From JBCFBK01 sp038562555 (GTDB lineage: Bacteria > Bacteroidota > Bacteroidia > Bacteroidales > Prolixibacteraceae), in contig JBCFBK010000073.1 of assembly GCA_038562555.1 (NCBI GenBank), forward strand, positions 1-21,472: a stretch of DNA of 21,472 nt, read 5' to 3'. A model generated the notes under the pieces. It saw only the letters and a list, made by a program, of their open reading frames with translations, was not told the origin of the DNA and did not search any database. How positions within the stretch are numbered: position 1 is the first letter of the stretch; each line of letters starts with the position of its first letter. Positions 7,980 through 17,853 of the stretch are shown here, one piece after another. The position numbers were made by a program, and so were the translations under genes.

Positions 7980-10900
7980 TTAGTTTAAAATTATCCGATC
8001 ATTATTTTCAGCGATTATTCCTCTTTGAAGGGCATGCCTGATTCCCAATTTCATGGCCTCTTCCACATTGCCTCCTAACCGGGCATATCCGAACAGGCGG
8101 GCCGCCTCTCTTACCAGATCATCCAAAGGCAAACTGATTTGCTCTGTTAATATTTCTTTAATTCCTGCAGCTATTTCCTCCTTTGGAAGATCTTCTGCGT
8201 TCCGCTTTTGTGCGTCCACTTCTGGTAGTCTGTAAGTATCGTATGTTTCCGGCGACTGGTCTTCTCTCCAAAAGAAAATGGTTCCGTTCTGCGTTGAATG
8301 CTTTAGGCTGAGCCTTCGGTACAAAATATTGAGGTAATCATTGAGCCGGACGCCCAAACGGGTTATTCCCCATGCCGACAAAATTCGCTTCGACAAAAGT
8401 GTTTGGCTAATTGGTGCTTCGACCTCAACCACCCGGGCAATTTGATACAGTATTTTCGACATCCTGCCGGAATCAAAAAATTCATCTGATACAGACAAAA
8501 AAGTAGAAGGTAATGAGCAGACCCGGTAATTTTTACCTTTCGTTTCCGGTTGAACCACCTGCTGGGTTATCCCTTCAAGTTTGATATTGGCAAATTGCTC
8601 TCTTTTCGATGTATTTAGCTCGCTTTGGTCTTCGACATTAACATCAGATTTCTTCTTTGTCGGTTTCCTCGCTTCCTGAATTGTCTCAAGGATTTCATTC
8701 AGAACTTTCTGTGGATTATCCCACCAATCGGGCGACCACAGCTTATAGATATTCCAGCCCAACATTTTAAGCACATCCATCCGTACAACTTCACGGTCTT
8801 TTGCTGTTTTTGCTGACTTGTAGTTATTTCCGTCGGTAAGGATACCCAAAATGTATTCGGAAGGATTTTCAGGATTGACCACTCCGATATCGATCCGGTA
8901 TCCCGAACACCCGACGTCGGTTTGAACCTTAAATCCGGACTTTTCAATTTCATCGGCCACTAATCTTTCAAAGGAATTGGGCTTGGTTTGTCGCTGATAA
9001 TTCTTCTGCGACAACACAATTTTTCCTTTCTCCGAATATTCCAGGAAAGCCTTAATTCCGGCCACACCTTCAGAAGCCGTCCGGGTAATATCGATTTGGT
9101 CTGAACGCAGGGTTGAGTACACCTTCATTTCATACCGTGCCCGGGAAACGGCCACATTTAAACGTCGCCAGCCACCCTCGCGGTTCAGCGGTCCAAAATT
9201 CAAGCTCACGCGTCCATCCTGATCAGGGCCGTATCCCATAGAAAAGAGGATCACATCACGTTCATCTCCCTGCACATTTTCCAGGTTTTTAACAAAAATC
9301 GGTTCATTGAATTCCATGGCAACGGCATCCAATTCCGGTTGATTCTTCAAAGCTTCATTGAGTAAATCTTCAATCAGGTTTTGCTGTGCCGAACTGAAAG
9401 TCACAACGCCAATGCTTCTTTGAGACAGAACCGGATTGGCCAGTCGCTTCAACACTTCATCAACGATTGCCACTGCTTCAAATTTGTTTTGCCGCGTCTT
9501 TCCCCTATCGTAATGTCCTGGCACAAACACGTTGCTCACTTTTGTTGCCAAATCGTCGGGCGAAGGAAAGGTCATCAGTCTGTTCTCGTAATAGTTCGAA
9601 TTACTGAAAGCAATCAGGCTTTCATGCTTGCTCCGGTAATGCCACAAAAGATGTTTCGAGGGAATTGAGAGTGCCAGACAATCTTCCAGAATACTTTCCA
9701 GATCTTCTTTATCAGCATTTTCCTCATCATAGTTGTTGGTTGAAAAGAAGCTGGTTGGTGGCATTTGTTTGGGGTCCCCTACCACCACAACATTTTTTCC
9801 CCGGGCAACGGCGCCTACCGCTTCGCAAGTCGGCATTTGCGAAGCTTCGTCAAAAACAACCAGGTCAAATTTTGACTGATCTACTTCAAAATATTGTACC
9901 ACAGATATAGGACTCATCAGCATGCAAGGACACATACGCGGAAGCAAGTTAGGAATCGAATCGAAAAGTTTCCGGACGGACATGCCTCGTCCCTTGTTCC
10001 GGATTGCCCTTTGAAGAATACCAATCTCTGAGTTTTGAGAAGCTTCTTTCGTAAAGGAAGGAATGAAGGAAGCCAGTTTCGCAAATAACTCGGCTTTGGT
10101 GAGTTCTTCAAAGTACTTGCTTTTTCCCTTGAACTTCTTGACCTTATTTTCAAATAACTTCCCGTTAAAAGAAGATAAATCGGGATCAGCCGAAATGATC
10201 AATTCCGAAACTTGCCGATAAATTGTCTTTCTGAAGGAATCGAGTACTTCATTATTTTGCAGGTTGCCATTTCGGTATGCGAGAACAACAGCGGAAAGAT
10301 TTTTTTCTATTGCCTTTTCTACGGCCAGGTTCCAACTAGTCCAGTCCCTGAGGGCATCAAGGTTTTCTTTCCACGTTTCAGCTTTTCTCTTCCATACATC
10401 GAGCCAATCTTGCTCCTGATCAGCACTAACGACGGAAAAATCAATCTTCAATAATTCCGTTATTGCTATCTCAGTTTGATTTAGCTGCGACAAAACGTTT
10501 ACAAAACTATTCAGCGCGTTTCCATTAATTTGAAGAAAAGTACCTATGCCGTCTGATAAATCAGAAGCCAGTTTTTCTCTTATTTGTTTTGCTTTATGAA
10601 GGTCTCCGGTAATAAAGACTGCCTGTTTCTGTATTTCAGTAACAGACTCGCAGATACTAACCAACTTTTTCCAATCACAATCACCATGCTTCCACAAAAA
10701 ACCAAGCATTTTGGTAAGGGTGTCGGAATTCTCATCCAAAACATCCTGTTCCTTACGGTAAGAAATTATTTTATCCAGCAGGGCCGGTACAACTTGCTTT
10801 TCAACTTTCCCGGTTTTCGAAAATGATTTCAGCAACTTTAATAATTTATTCTGTTCCAGCCAGCGGGGCAGAAGCCATTTTCCGGATGCCAGATTCCAGG

Positions 10901-13836
10901 CGGTCAATCCGGTTTCCGCATCGTATTGAAGAATGTTTTTATTGAAATCTTTTAACAACTCCTGACGATATTCATTTCGCTTGCTTCCGTGACCGGATAA
11001 CTCGATCAGTTCGCCTAACGAGCTTTCAATATTTCCGGCATTCAAAATCTCCTGAGGTATATCAGGCAGGCTTAAAACCAGTCGGGTCAGTTGGAGCAAT
11101 GAATCATCTTGTTCTCGTTTGCAAATATCAGCATCGACGTGAAACAGCTCCGTTAGCAAACTTCTCTTTAATCCTGCCTGTTTCAGCAAATCAAGGTAGC
11201 TTGTAAAAAGTTCCGCAGCTCTTGTTTTAACCTGTTGGTTGTAAACGGTCGTTTTTATTTCAGTTAAAGGATGATTATGCGGATGTCCGCAAAGTGTTCC
11301 CGCGTTTTGCAGTTCTTCGACTGTGTCGGTCCACCTTTCAAACAGTTCGCTCTTCATTTCTTCAATCAGCCTGTTTTCCATGTTGATGCAGTCCGGTGCG
11401 CCGTTCAGTTGTGCATAACCGGTAAAACAATCAAATAAAGAAAGGCCATACGTTCGCTGTTTGTGCAACGACTCGACGTAATTGTTTAATTCTGTTCGCA
11501 GGATATGAATCCGCTCTGCTTCGACCTGGTATTCTTCAGGTGAAGTCTTTTTTATAATCTCCGTGGTTTTCTGAAGTTGCTCGAGTATGGTAGATTTTTT
11601 TGACTTGTTTGAATGAAGCTCCAGACAGAAAGGATCCAGCCCAATATCTGCAAGGCGCTTTTGAACGACAGAAAGCGCCGCCATCTTTTCTGCTACAAAC
11701 AGAACCCTTTTCCCTTGATATAACGCGTTCGCTATAATATTGGTAATGGTTTGTGACTTGCCGGTTCCCGGAGGTCCATGTAAAATGAAACTTTTGTCCT
11801 GAACCGCAGCGCAAATTGCTTCCAACTGAGATGAGTCGGCACTGATTGGCAAGGCAATATCCGACGGCAAATACTGCTGGTCAAAATTTAATTCCTCAAC
11901 GAGCGCTTCATCAGCCTCCCATTCTATTTTGCCCGACGCGAGACTTGCAACTATTTTGCTCTCCCTCAGCTTATCTGCANNNNNNNNNNATATCGTTCCA
12001 CATAATGAACTTGCTAAAGGAAAATGTACCTAAAAAGGCTTGCTCTTCGACATCCCACCGAGTCTGGGACATGATGCCTTTACGGACAATGTTGAAAACC
12101 CGTTTGACATCAACACCGCTTGTATCCCGTGGCAACTCGTCCAGACCGTGAATGGCAATGTTAAAATCCTGCCTGAGCATTTCCAGCAAGGTAATATTCA
12201 TTAAAGTATCTTCTTCCCGGCCACGAATTACATATCCTTTCTGAGCAGATTTCCGGACGATTTCGGCTGGGAGCAGCAGGATTGGCGCATACCGGGGAAG
12301 TTCACTTCGTTCTGATTCGTACCATTTCAAAAACCCTAAAGCTAAATAAAGGGTATTTGCACCATTTTCTTCCAATGATAAACGGCTCGACCGGTAAAGC
12401 TTTGTAAGCGCTTTTGAAAGCTCTCCATCCGTCAAATAGGACCGCAATCGCTTGTGTTCGAGTTCATGCTTCAACAAATCGACAATCGGATCAGAGAGAT
12501 TTACAGTTTGATAAACGCCGACAATATTCAAAGGATTGGTCCATTCTTCGGGTTTTGGCAAAACCTGAAACTCAGCACCATCCGCCAACGCATCTTCAAA
12601 TAAGTTAAGGCTTACGGAAATAAGTTGAATGGTACTTTGGGTAACCCGCAGATTCAAAAGGTTGTTCCTCAAACTTAAATCAAGAAGCTTGCGCTCCCAC
12701 AGTCTCTGTTTTGTCAAAGCCACAGATTTGTCGGGAATATTGAGCTTATCAATCAGGATATCCTCAGGGATGAGATTGGAACGGGTTGTTGCAGTGTCTT
12801 CTATAATTTCCCAGCCGTCAGATGTCTTTATACGTTGCGGCAAAGGCATAATTTTAGCCAACCTTGCTCTTTTGATATCAACAAAAAGAAGAAAATCATT
12901 TTCATTGACCAGCTTGTAGTTCGCACTGTTAATGGCCTCGTCAAAAGATTGGTTTTGTCCGGCATTCATAAAGGTTGACTCCACCAGTGCTATTTCATTA
13001 ATTCCGGATGCTGTACGCTTTTTCAAAAGGGAAACATCATCGTTTACACTGTCTGCAAAGGTTTCATCAATAAGCCAACTTCCCACAAAAGCGTGCCCTT
13101 TAATAACTATGAGAAGCGGATGCAAACCGACTGCCTCCAAACAACCGGCATATAAAAGTGCCATATCGATACAGGTAGCAAGCTTTTGTGAAAAGATTGT
13201 GTCACACATCCGGATACGTTGGCCCTCTTGTTCAAAACTTGCAGGAGGCGTGCAATAAATGATATCCAATTCAGCAATTGCCTCATAGATAGCAGCCATT
13301 TGTTTTTTTACCCGGTCGGGGTTTTGACTTTGATACGCATTAAAAGAGGGAACACCGGTCCATTGGTCAAGAAACTTTGAAGCACGACCGATAATTTTTG
13401 ATAGCTGTGGATGATTGGGAGTTACAAAAGCAACCAGCATCTCCGGTAGAATGCCGATACCATTCCATTGATCATACGCGAGAATATCGACTGGATAGCT
13501 CTCTTTGTATAGATTTTGGTCCCCGGATGAAATTGTCAAACTCAATTCGCCTGTGATTTTCTCCGTCAGTTCTGAAAAGAATCTGGGAGAAAGACGTAAA
13601 TCTTTTACATCCAACTCATAACTCTGCCCCTGTGGCAAATAGTCAATGTGCTGTTCCCAATTGGTTGCAAATTCAGGATCACATTCAATCCTGATCAGCA
13701 AATCACCCCAATCTTCTTCGGAAGAATTCTCAATTTTTACTTTCCTTACCAGCGGAATTCTGTTTTGTTGGATCGCATAATTAACAACAGGGGAGTAGAA
13801 AACATCTACTTTGGGAAGGATGATAGTCTGGTGCAT
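7980..13836 (-). CDS. Hhe-like transglutaminase-DUF4011-helicase-Vsr-DUF3320 protein, interrupted by assembly gap
   Basis: Two long reading frames (13836 to 11990 and 11979 to 7980) are one gene. Each is open at the 10-N gap; if the gap is 9 nt, or any multiple of three, the product is about 1951 aa. Domains in order: Ig-like N-terminus; transglutaminase-like fold (about 205-300, C222 and H248 in GHAFVG); DUF4011 (from about 376, RKLLDLSLRNNLLNL); SF1 helicase with HGPPGTGKS (about 686-694), FDEAS (about 1328-1332), GDPKQMPP and LNVAVSRAR; a Vsr/MTES_1575-like nuclease (about 1620-1720); and DUF3320 at the C-terminus. This is the architecture of the single-protein Hhe anti-phage system (DUF4011-helicase-Vsr). 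The start is the only ATG in frame after an upstream stop. The exonuclease follows 12 nt after its stop. Confidence 0.88.
11980..11989. other. Assembly gap (10 Ns) inside the Hhe-like gene
   Basis: Ten Ns fill the sequence between frames that read ...SKFIMWND on one side and ADKLRESKIVAS on the other. In DUF4011 proteins a few residues of the type I-R-N-R usually join these two stretches. Ten Ns put the flanks out of frame by one, while nine would restore a single frame, so the run is a nominal scaffold gap rather than a measured length. Confidence 0.97.
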
Positions 13837-14201
13837 GACTTTGGCAATAGTTTAAGAAGTTAGGTTCAAAGGCATTATAAGACATTTGACTATAAAAATA
13901 TAAAATACATTCAACAATAAAGTAACATTTAGTTGAATTTTTGCGATCGTAAAGCTTAGCCTGGGCCACGTTGGCATAGGTGCAACAAAGGATTGCTGAT
14001 AAACCCGGCAACTCGCTCAGATTGCACCAATTTTGAGTCTCATCCTCCTATCATCTTCCTATGCTCCTTCGACGATCCTTGGGTTTTACATCAATTATAT
14101 ACTTGTGTTCTTAACCGGATCTCCTCCAAATTTTGTAATTTGCGACAACGTCAGTAAACAATCTGACTGACCAAAGTCCAATTACTGTATTACCCCCAAA
14201 T
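13837..14201. other. 365-nt divergent intergenic region
   Basis: This region separates the minus-strand defence island from the plus-strand STM3941-like gene. The first 100 nt beside the island are A+T-rich and should hold its promoter; the minus strand contains TATATTTT and TGCCTTTG, each a partial match to TAnnTTTG, but neither has a good TTTG at the right distance. The middle, about 13940-14080, is less A+T-rich and has no recognisable gene. A 76-aa frame across 13781-14011 looks like chance. Confidence 0.6.
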
Positions 14202-14750
14202 ATGGAATCGAGGAAAGATGAAATAAACATCGGAGTAAGTAAAAGGAAAGCTTTATTACTGACTTTAGTCGGAGTTGGACTCTTTTCAATATCGGTTTGG
14301 GCTTTTACAAAAGTTGTCATTTTACTCTCTGGCTTTGACAGGACTTTTTTGATGGCTGGTATTTCCTTACTGATGATCACATTTGGATTTTCCAGTGTCT
14401 GCGGCCTGAAAAAATTAATTACCAACAAACATGGACTAATTATTAGCGATCAGGGAATTAAAATCAACATCGGCCCGAATAGAGGTCAATTTATTCAATG
14501 GAGTGATATTAAAGAAATTAAATTGCATAGTCAGGTCCGAGGACCAATGTATCTTTTATTCTTTGTTAAGAATCCAACAGATATATTAAAAGGAGCCAGA
14601 GGATTTCGAAGGTTTCTTCTGAAAATGAATGCCATATCACATAAAACGCCTGTGAGTATTACATCAGTCTGGCTGGAGTGCAACCTTGACCAAATTATTG
14701 AGATAATTGAAGAAAAAATAAAGAAACAGGAACTGTGCACTTTAGGCTAA
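14202..14750 (+). CDS. STM3941-like small membrane protein
   Basis: This 182-aa protein has two membrane helices near the N-terminus (about residues 17-38, LLLTLVGVGLFSISVWAFT, and 48-68, FLMAGISLLMITFGFSSV). A cytoplasmic PH-like beta domain follows: HGLIISDQGIKI, FIQWSDIKEIKL, YLLFFVKNP and PVSITSVWLECN, ending in a charged helix. The GL-I-D-GI / WSDI / NP / L-C order matches the STM3941 family, whose function is unknown. The ATG at 14202 is preceded by an in-frame-free A+C-rich stretch with no strong ribosome-binding site. It is transcribed away from the defence island. Membrane location is clear from sequence; the family name is from memory of the pattern and the role is unknown. Confidence 0.75.
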   Translation: MESRKDEINIGVSKRKALLLTLVGVGLFSISVWAFTKVVILLSGFDRTFLMAGISLLMITFGFSSVCGLKKLITNKHGLIISDQGIKINIGPNRGQFIQWSDIKEIKLHSQVRGPMYLLFFVKNPTDILKGARGFRRFLLKMNAISHKTPVSITSVWLECNLDQIIEIIEEKIKKQELCTLG

Positions 14751-14816
14751 AATGCAATCTTTTCGAATACTGTACAGAATTGCATAAGCCATAAAGAGCT
14801 GTTCCTTATGAACAGC
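14745..14816 (+). other. Two inverted repeats after the STM3941-like gene
   Basis: ATGCAAT (14752-14758) pairs with ATTGCAT (14779-14785), with GGC and GCC further out. A second hairpin has a perfect 7-bp stem GCTGTTC / GAACAGC (14798-14816) around a 5-nt loop. Neither is followed by a T tract, so an intrinsic terminator is possible but weak. Confidence 0.35.
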
Positions 14817-14907
14817 GGATCAAATTTAATTGGGAATATAGAATACAAGCAAAACCTATACAACATGCTCTAAAAAACCCTTAGCACCGATTTTGAAAAT
14901 GCGAATA

Positions 14908-15249
14908 ATGAGCAGATTGAATATATTAGTAGTTTGTGGCAGGAATAAAAAACGAAGCAGAACTGCTGAATTTATTTTTAAGAATGATTCAAGATTTAAT
15001 ATCCGTTCTGCAGGTCTCAGTCCGAAAAGTGACAGAAAAATATCTGAAAAGGATTTAAATTGGGCAGATCTTGTATTTGTTATGGAAACTGGACACCGGG
15101 CAAGAATACGGGGCACCTACCGACATTTACAGTTACCTACAATCGAAGTCCTAAATATCGATGACGAGTATGAGTTTATGGATGAAGAACTTGTCGAACT
15201 GCTCACTGAAAGAATTAATAACAAGCTGCGTATAGTCTATAAAATTTGA
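14908..15249 (+). CDS. Small tyrosine phosphatase-like protein (COG4551 type)
   Basis: The protein is 113 aa from the ATG at 14908; a second ATG at 14899 would add three residues and cannot be excluded. The N-terminus LNILVVCGRNKKRSRTAE is a C-x5-R-S phosphatase P-loop (C10, R16), as in low-molecular-weight tyrosine phosphatases, followed by RSAGLSP and WADLVFVME. The C-terminal DDEYEFMDEELVELL carries the acidic motif seen in the short COG4551 group. The expected reaction is hydrolysis of phosphotyrosine or a related phosphoester in the cytoplasm; the substrate is unknown. It lies 157 nt downstream of the STM3941-like gene on the same strand. Members of this group are often annotated only as predicted phosphatases. 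Confidence 0.82.
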   Translation: MSRLNILVVCGRNKKRSRTAEFIFKNDSRFNIRSAGLSPKSDRKISEKDLNWADLVFVMETGHRARIRGTYRHLQLPTIEVLNIDDEYEFMDEELVELLTERINNKLRIVYKI

Positions 15250-15331
15250 CTCACTACATAAAAACCTTAAATCATAAAATATTCATATAAATAACATCTT
15301 CAAAGAAGAAGAACCTGACAAAAAATGCAGT

Positions 15332-15350
15332 TGTCAAGGAATACTTGACA
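15332..15350. repeat. 19-nt inverted repeat, operator-like
   Basis: TGTCAAG and CTTGACA flank a 5-nt centre, giving a perfect 7-bp dyad. It lies between the phosphatase stop and the AbiEii remnant. It could be a binding site for a dimeric repressor or a short hairpin; no T tract follows on either strand. Confidence 0.4.
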
Positions 15351-15365
15351 GCTCAACCTAAGATT

Positions 15366-15559
15366 TCAATCGTTAAGTGATGTTTTCTCAAAAACAAGTA
15401 GATTAATTGCGGTACCTCCTTTTAAGCCAGGTTATCCGAAAACAAAGGATTGTCATTCAAAATTTCAAAAGTATCGTACAACCGGAAAATCTTCTCCAGG
15501 CTATTCCTGATAAATCCAGTTTCTGATGCAATCTTATTTAAGTCTTTTCTGCTATACAA
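15366..15559 (-). pseudogene. AbiEii-type toxin, frameshifted 5' fragment
   Basis: On the minus strand a TTG at 15559 follows a strong AGGAGG (15566-15571) with a 6-nt spacer. The frame reads YSRKDLNKIASETGFI, RNSLEKIFRLYDTFEILN and DNPLFSDNLA before a stop at 15422. One base too few at that point hides the hallmark: in the next frame it continues LKGGTAINLLVF, the nucleotidyltransferase core of AbiEii/AbiGii toxins. After that the similarity ends (EKTSLND, stop at 15366) and the SVDIDLD catalytic part is absent. An intact family member is about 250-300 aa, so roughly four fifths are missing. It is a dead relic of an abortive-infection system. The original start was probably ATG, now TTG. Confidence 0.72.
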
Positions 15560-15827
15560 TTTCGTCCTCCTGTCACAAACAATAACCCATAGTACCGAAT
15601 TGAGATTCCAAAAACATTTAAAAATCTCTGGGTATCATATCTTTTGTTCAGTTTTTGTTGTGCTTGCTTTCTGCCTTGCATATACCCCTCTGAATATGTC
15701 ATATCGCTAACCTCACTTCTTTGGTACTAATAAGTGCATAGCGCCTATCCCGCGGATGTAATTTAACCGAAATAATCACTGGGGTTTGCTGATGCTAAAA
15801 GTCCCACTTCTAATAGGTATTTTTTGT

Positions 15828-17600
15828 TCATTTTTTTGCTATTTCCATTGCTTTTTCAAGCAATTCATCACGTCCCTCTTTAACTCCCTGAATAGTCTTT
15901 TCAACATATATATCGGGTAAAATGCCAATTCCGTGATGTTGAGAACCATTATGTTTCAATACTTTCAAACCAGTCCAAGAGATTTTATATCCCCCCGGCA
16001 AGCTAAACTGATTCACATCCCCGTTTGTGCCTGCGGTTGGTTGGCCTACAATGGTTGCAAGTTTATATCCTTCAATATATCCCATATAACTTTCAGCATA
16101 ACTTATGGCTTGTCCGTTTATAATAAAAACCACCTTTTTATCTCCGAGATAAGGTTTTTCGGCTTGTATGAAACCAATCCAATTATGATTTTGATATCCA
16201 ATTGTTCTCTCATGGTCGGGATAAATTATCTCGGGAACCTGCATCCAGGCTTTTGTAGTGTCATCAACCGACATTAAATAATTTATAAAACCATGATTAC
16301 CTTTCGGGTATCCTCTTAAATCACATATTATGGCTTCACTCTGCTCAAGCTGTGGTAGTAATTTACTTATTGTATCCATTTCAATAACATCGAGGTTTAG
16401 GTACCATGTTCGATCATCAAGTTTATGATATTTAACCTTTTCTTTATTCAATATTTCAAACTGACGAAGTGCAGCCATGTTTCTTACCATCTCGGTATTT
16501 TTGCCATTAACAGTCAACGCTATTTTGCTGTCTTTTTCTCCCAGAAGGCTTTTTAAGTTTGCCCTGTAATGCAGCCATCCCTCCGTTCCCGCTGAGATTC
16601 TCCCATAAACTACTTTAAAGAAATCGGCCGATTCACGATTATTAATTTGTGTAACAATATCACCTGTTTTAACAGCACATTTATCGTCGAATACATTTGT
16701 TATAACCAGCTTGTTTTCAATCCATTCCCACGATACCGGAGGAAGATAGTAATTTTGAAAAGAGTTGTTCCATACTGTAATATGTCCGTCCTTCAACGGG
16801 GCTGTAAACTGTTCTAAAGTGACAAGGTGGTCTGACAGTGTTTTGTCGGAATAACTTTTCCTGATTGCCTTTTGCAGCTCTTTCTCCCAATTTACATTTA
16901 CAACATCGAAATAAGGATAAAAATGTTGAAATACATTATAAACATTTACAATATTGCCCATTTTTAAATACAAGTCTTCAACTTTTATATTGTATGTGTT
17001 TTTTAGCGTTTCGTTTAATTCTTTAAGTTTATTTTCATTCGCCCTTGGAAAGGTAAATTGATTGTTACAGTATAGTACTATTGGAATCCGGCAATATATT
17101 CCTTTCCCAATTTCTTTAATTATGCTTTCTCCGAATTTAGGTTCGTAATCAAAGAGTTGGTTTGCTTCAATCTCATTTCCCTTCTTAATCCGCCTGCTCT
17201 CATATGGTTGATTTTTGTTGTCCATACCAATGCTTACTCCAAGGTGTTGCCAATAAGTAAGTTTGTATTTTGCTTTATTTTCAGGTATGATCTCTTTTAA
17301 CGCTGTGTCAAATGCCGTACTATTTTTTGCAAATTTTATTGAAGGCGCAAGTGGCTCAAACAACTGGTTCAGGGTATTTATGACATCCTCTTTTGTTCTG
17401 CATTTGTCAATTTGTGATGCACCGTATATGGAAAATTTATTCCAATCTATTTGAGATGCTTCATCACTTGGATGAAAATATTTGACATATCCGTAAACTT
17501 TGGCAAAAGTCACCATGTTTTCAATTTTCTTATTCTCATTGTTGCAACCGAAAAATAAGAATAGAATAACTATCAATCCAATTGTAAGTCTGTATTTCAT
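15828..17600 (-). CDS. Lipoprotein S41-family peptidase
   Basis: The protein is 590 aa from the ATG at 17600. The frame opens further upstream, but this start places a lipoprotein signal (MKYRLTIGLIVILFLFFGC, Cys 19) at the N-terminus. After it comes a conserved N-terminal region of Bacteroidota S41 peptidases (FAKVYGYVKYFHPSDEA), a second helical segment, a PDZ-like domain (KTGDIVTQINNRESADF, middle) and the C-terminal protease core with ICDLRGYP, VVFIINGQAISYAESYM and QPTAGTNGDVN. The Ser of ISYAES is the likely nucleophile. It is probably an outer- or inner-membrane-anchored periplasmic protease of the tail-specific (Ctp) clan. No linked gene explains its substrate; it appears to be a single-gene unit. 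Confidence 0.9.
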   Translation of the reverse strand: MKYRLTIGLIVILFLFFGCNNENKKIENMVTFAKVYGYVKYFHPSDEASQIDWNKFSIYGASQIDKCRTKEDVINTLNQLFEPLAPSIKFAKNSTAFDTALKEIIPENKAKYKLTYWQHLGVSIGMDNKNQPYESRRIKKGNEIEANQLFDYEPKFGESIIKEIGKGIYCRIPIVLYCNNQFTFPRANENKLKELNETLKNTYNIKVEDLYLKMGNIVNVYNVFQHFYPYFDVVNVNWEKELQKAIRKSYSDKTLSDHLVTLEQFTAPLKDGHITVWNNSFQNYYLPPVSWEWIENKLVITNVFDDKCAVKTGDIVTQINNRESADFFKVVYGRISAGTEGWLHYRANLKSLLGEKDSKIALTVNGKNTEMVRNMAALRQFEILNKEKVKYHKLDDRTWYLNLDVIEMDTISKLLPQLEQSEAIICDLRGYPKGNHGFINYLMSVDDTTKAWMQVPEIIYPDHERTIGYQNHNWIGFIQAEKPYLGDKKVVFIINGQAISYAESYMGYIEGYKLATIVGQPTAGTNGDVNQFSLPGGYKISWTGLKVLKHNGSQHHGIGILPDIYVEKTIQGVKEGRDELLEKAMEIAKK

Positions 17601-17853
17601 CTTTTTCAAAATTGCCCTATAACGTGACATACAAGTAAAGGGTGTCCCACTGGAGCATGTGAATAAGAAGGCATCTGGAATGGGGTGCATGGTTTTTTTG
17701 TTTTGTTAGGTGTTTAGAGATCAGGATTAAATTTAATGCTTTCGGTAAAAAGTGTTATGATTTTTAGCACTATTTTATTTAATATTTTTCAACTGCTGTT
17801 TCGGTTTGCCGGTGAGGCTTGTGGGTAACTGACGCCTTTGCGAGATTGCATTG

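Larger units (their letters stand above)
15250..15827. other. 578-nt region with a decayed toxin remnant and no intact gene
   Basis: Between the phosphatase and the S41 peptidase there is no intact gene. It holds a 19-nt inverted repeat (15332-15350), the AbiEii-type remnant on the minus strand (15366-15559), and upstream of that remnant a 54-codon minus-strand frame (starting near 15711) that overlaps it and has no recognisable family. It could be the end of a lost antitoxin gene or chance. From 15720 to 15827 nothing was seen. Confidence 0.65.

Noticed and set aside
7980..13836. Two separate helicase genes or a frameshifted pseudogene
   Set aside because: Both frames are open at the N gap and together give one standard DUF4011-helicase-Vsr-DUF3320 protein; the break is an assembly gap of nominal size.
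13781..14011. A 76-aa minus-strand gene overlapping the Hhe-like start
   Set aside because: Its Cys/Ser/Tyr-rich translation has no family, it overlaps a real gene in another frame, and it has no ribosome-binding site.
15548..15711. A 54-codon frame just upstream of the AbiEii remnant as an antitoxin gene
   Set aside because: No similarity to AbiEi or other antitoxins is visible and the frame is short; noted only as possible debris.
15828..17690. A start at 17690 for the S41 peptidase
   Set aside because: It would bury the lipoprotein signal 30 residues inside; the ATG at 17600 puts the lipobox Cys at position 19.
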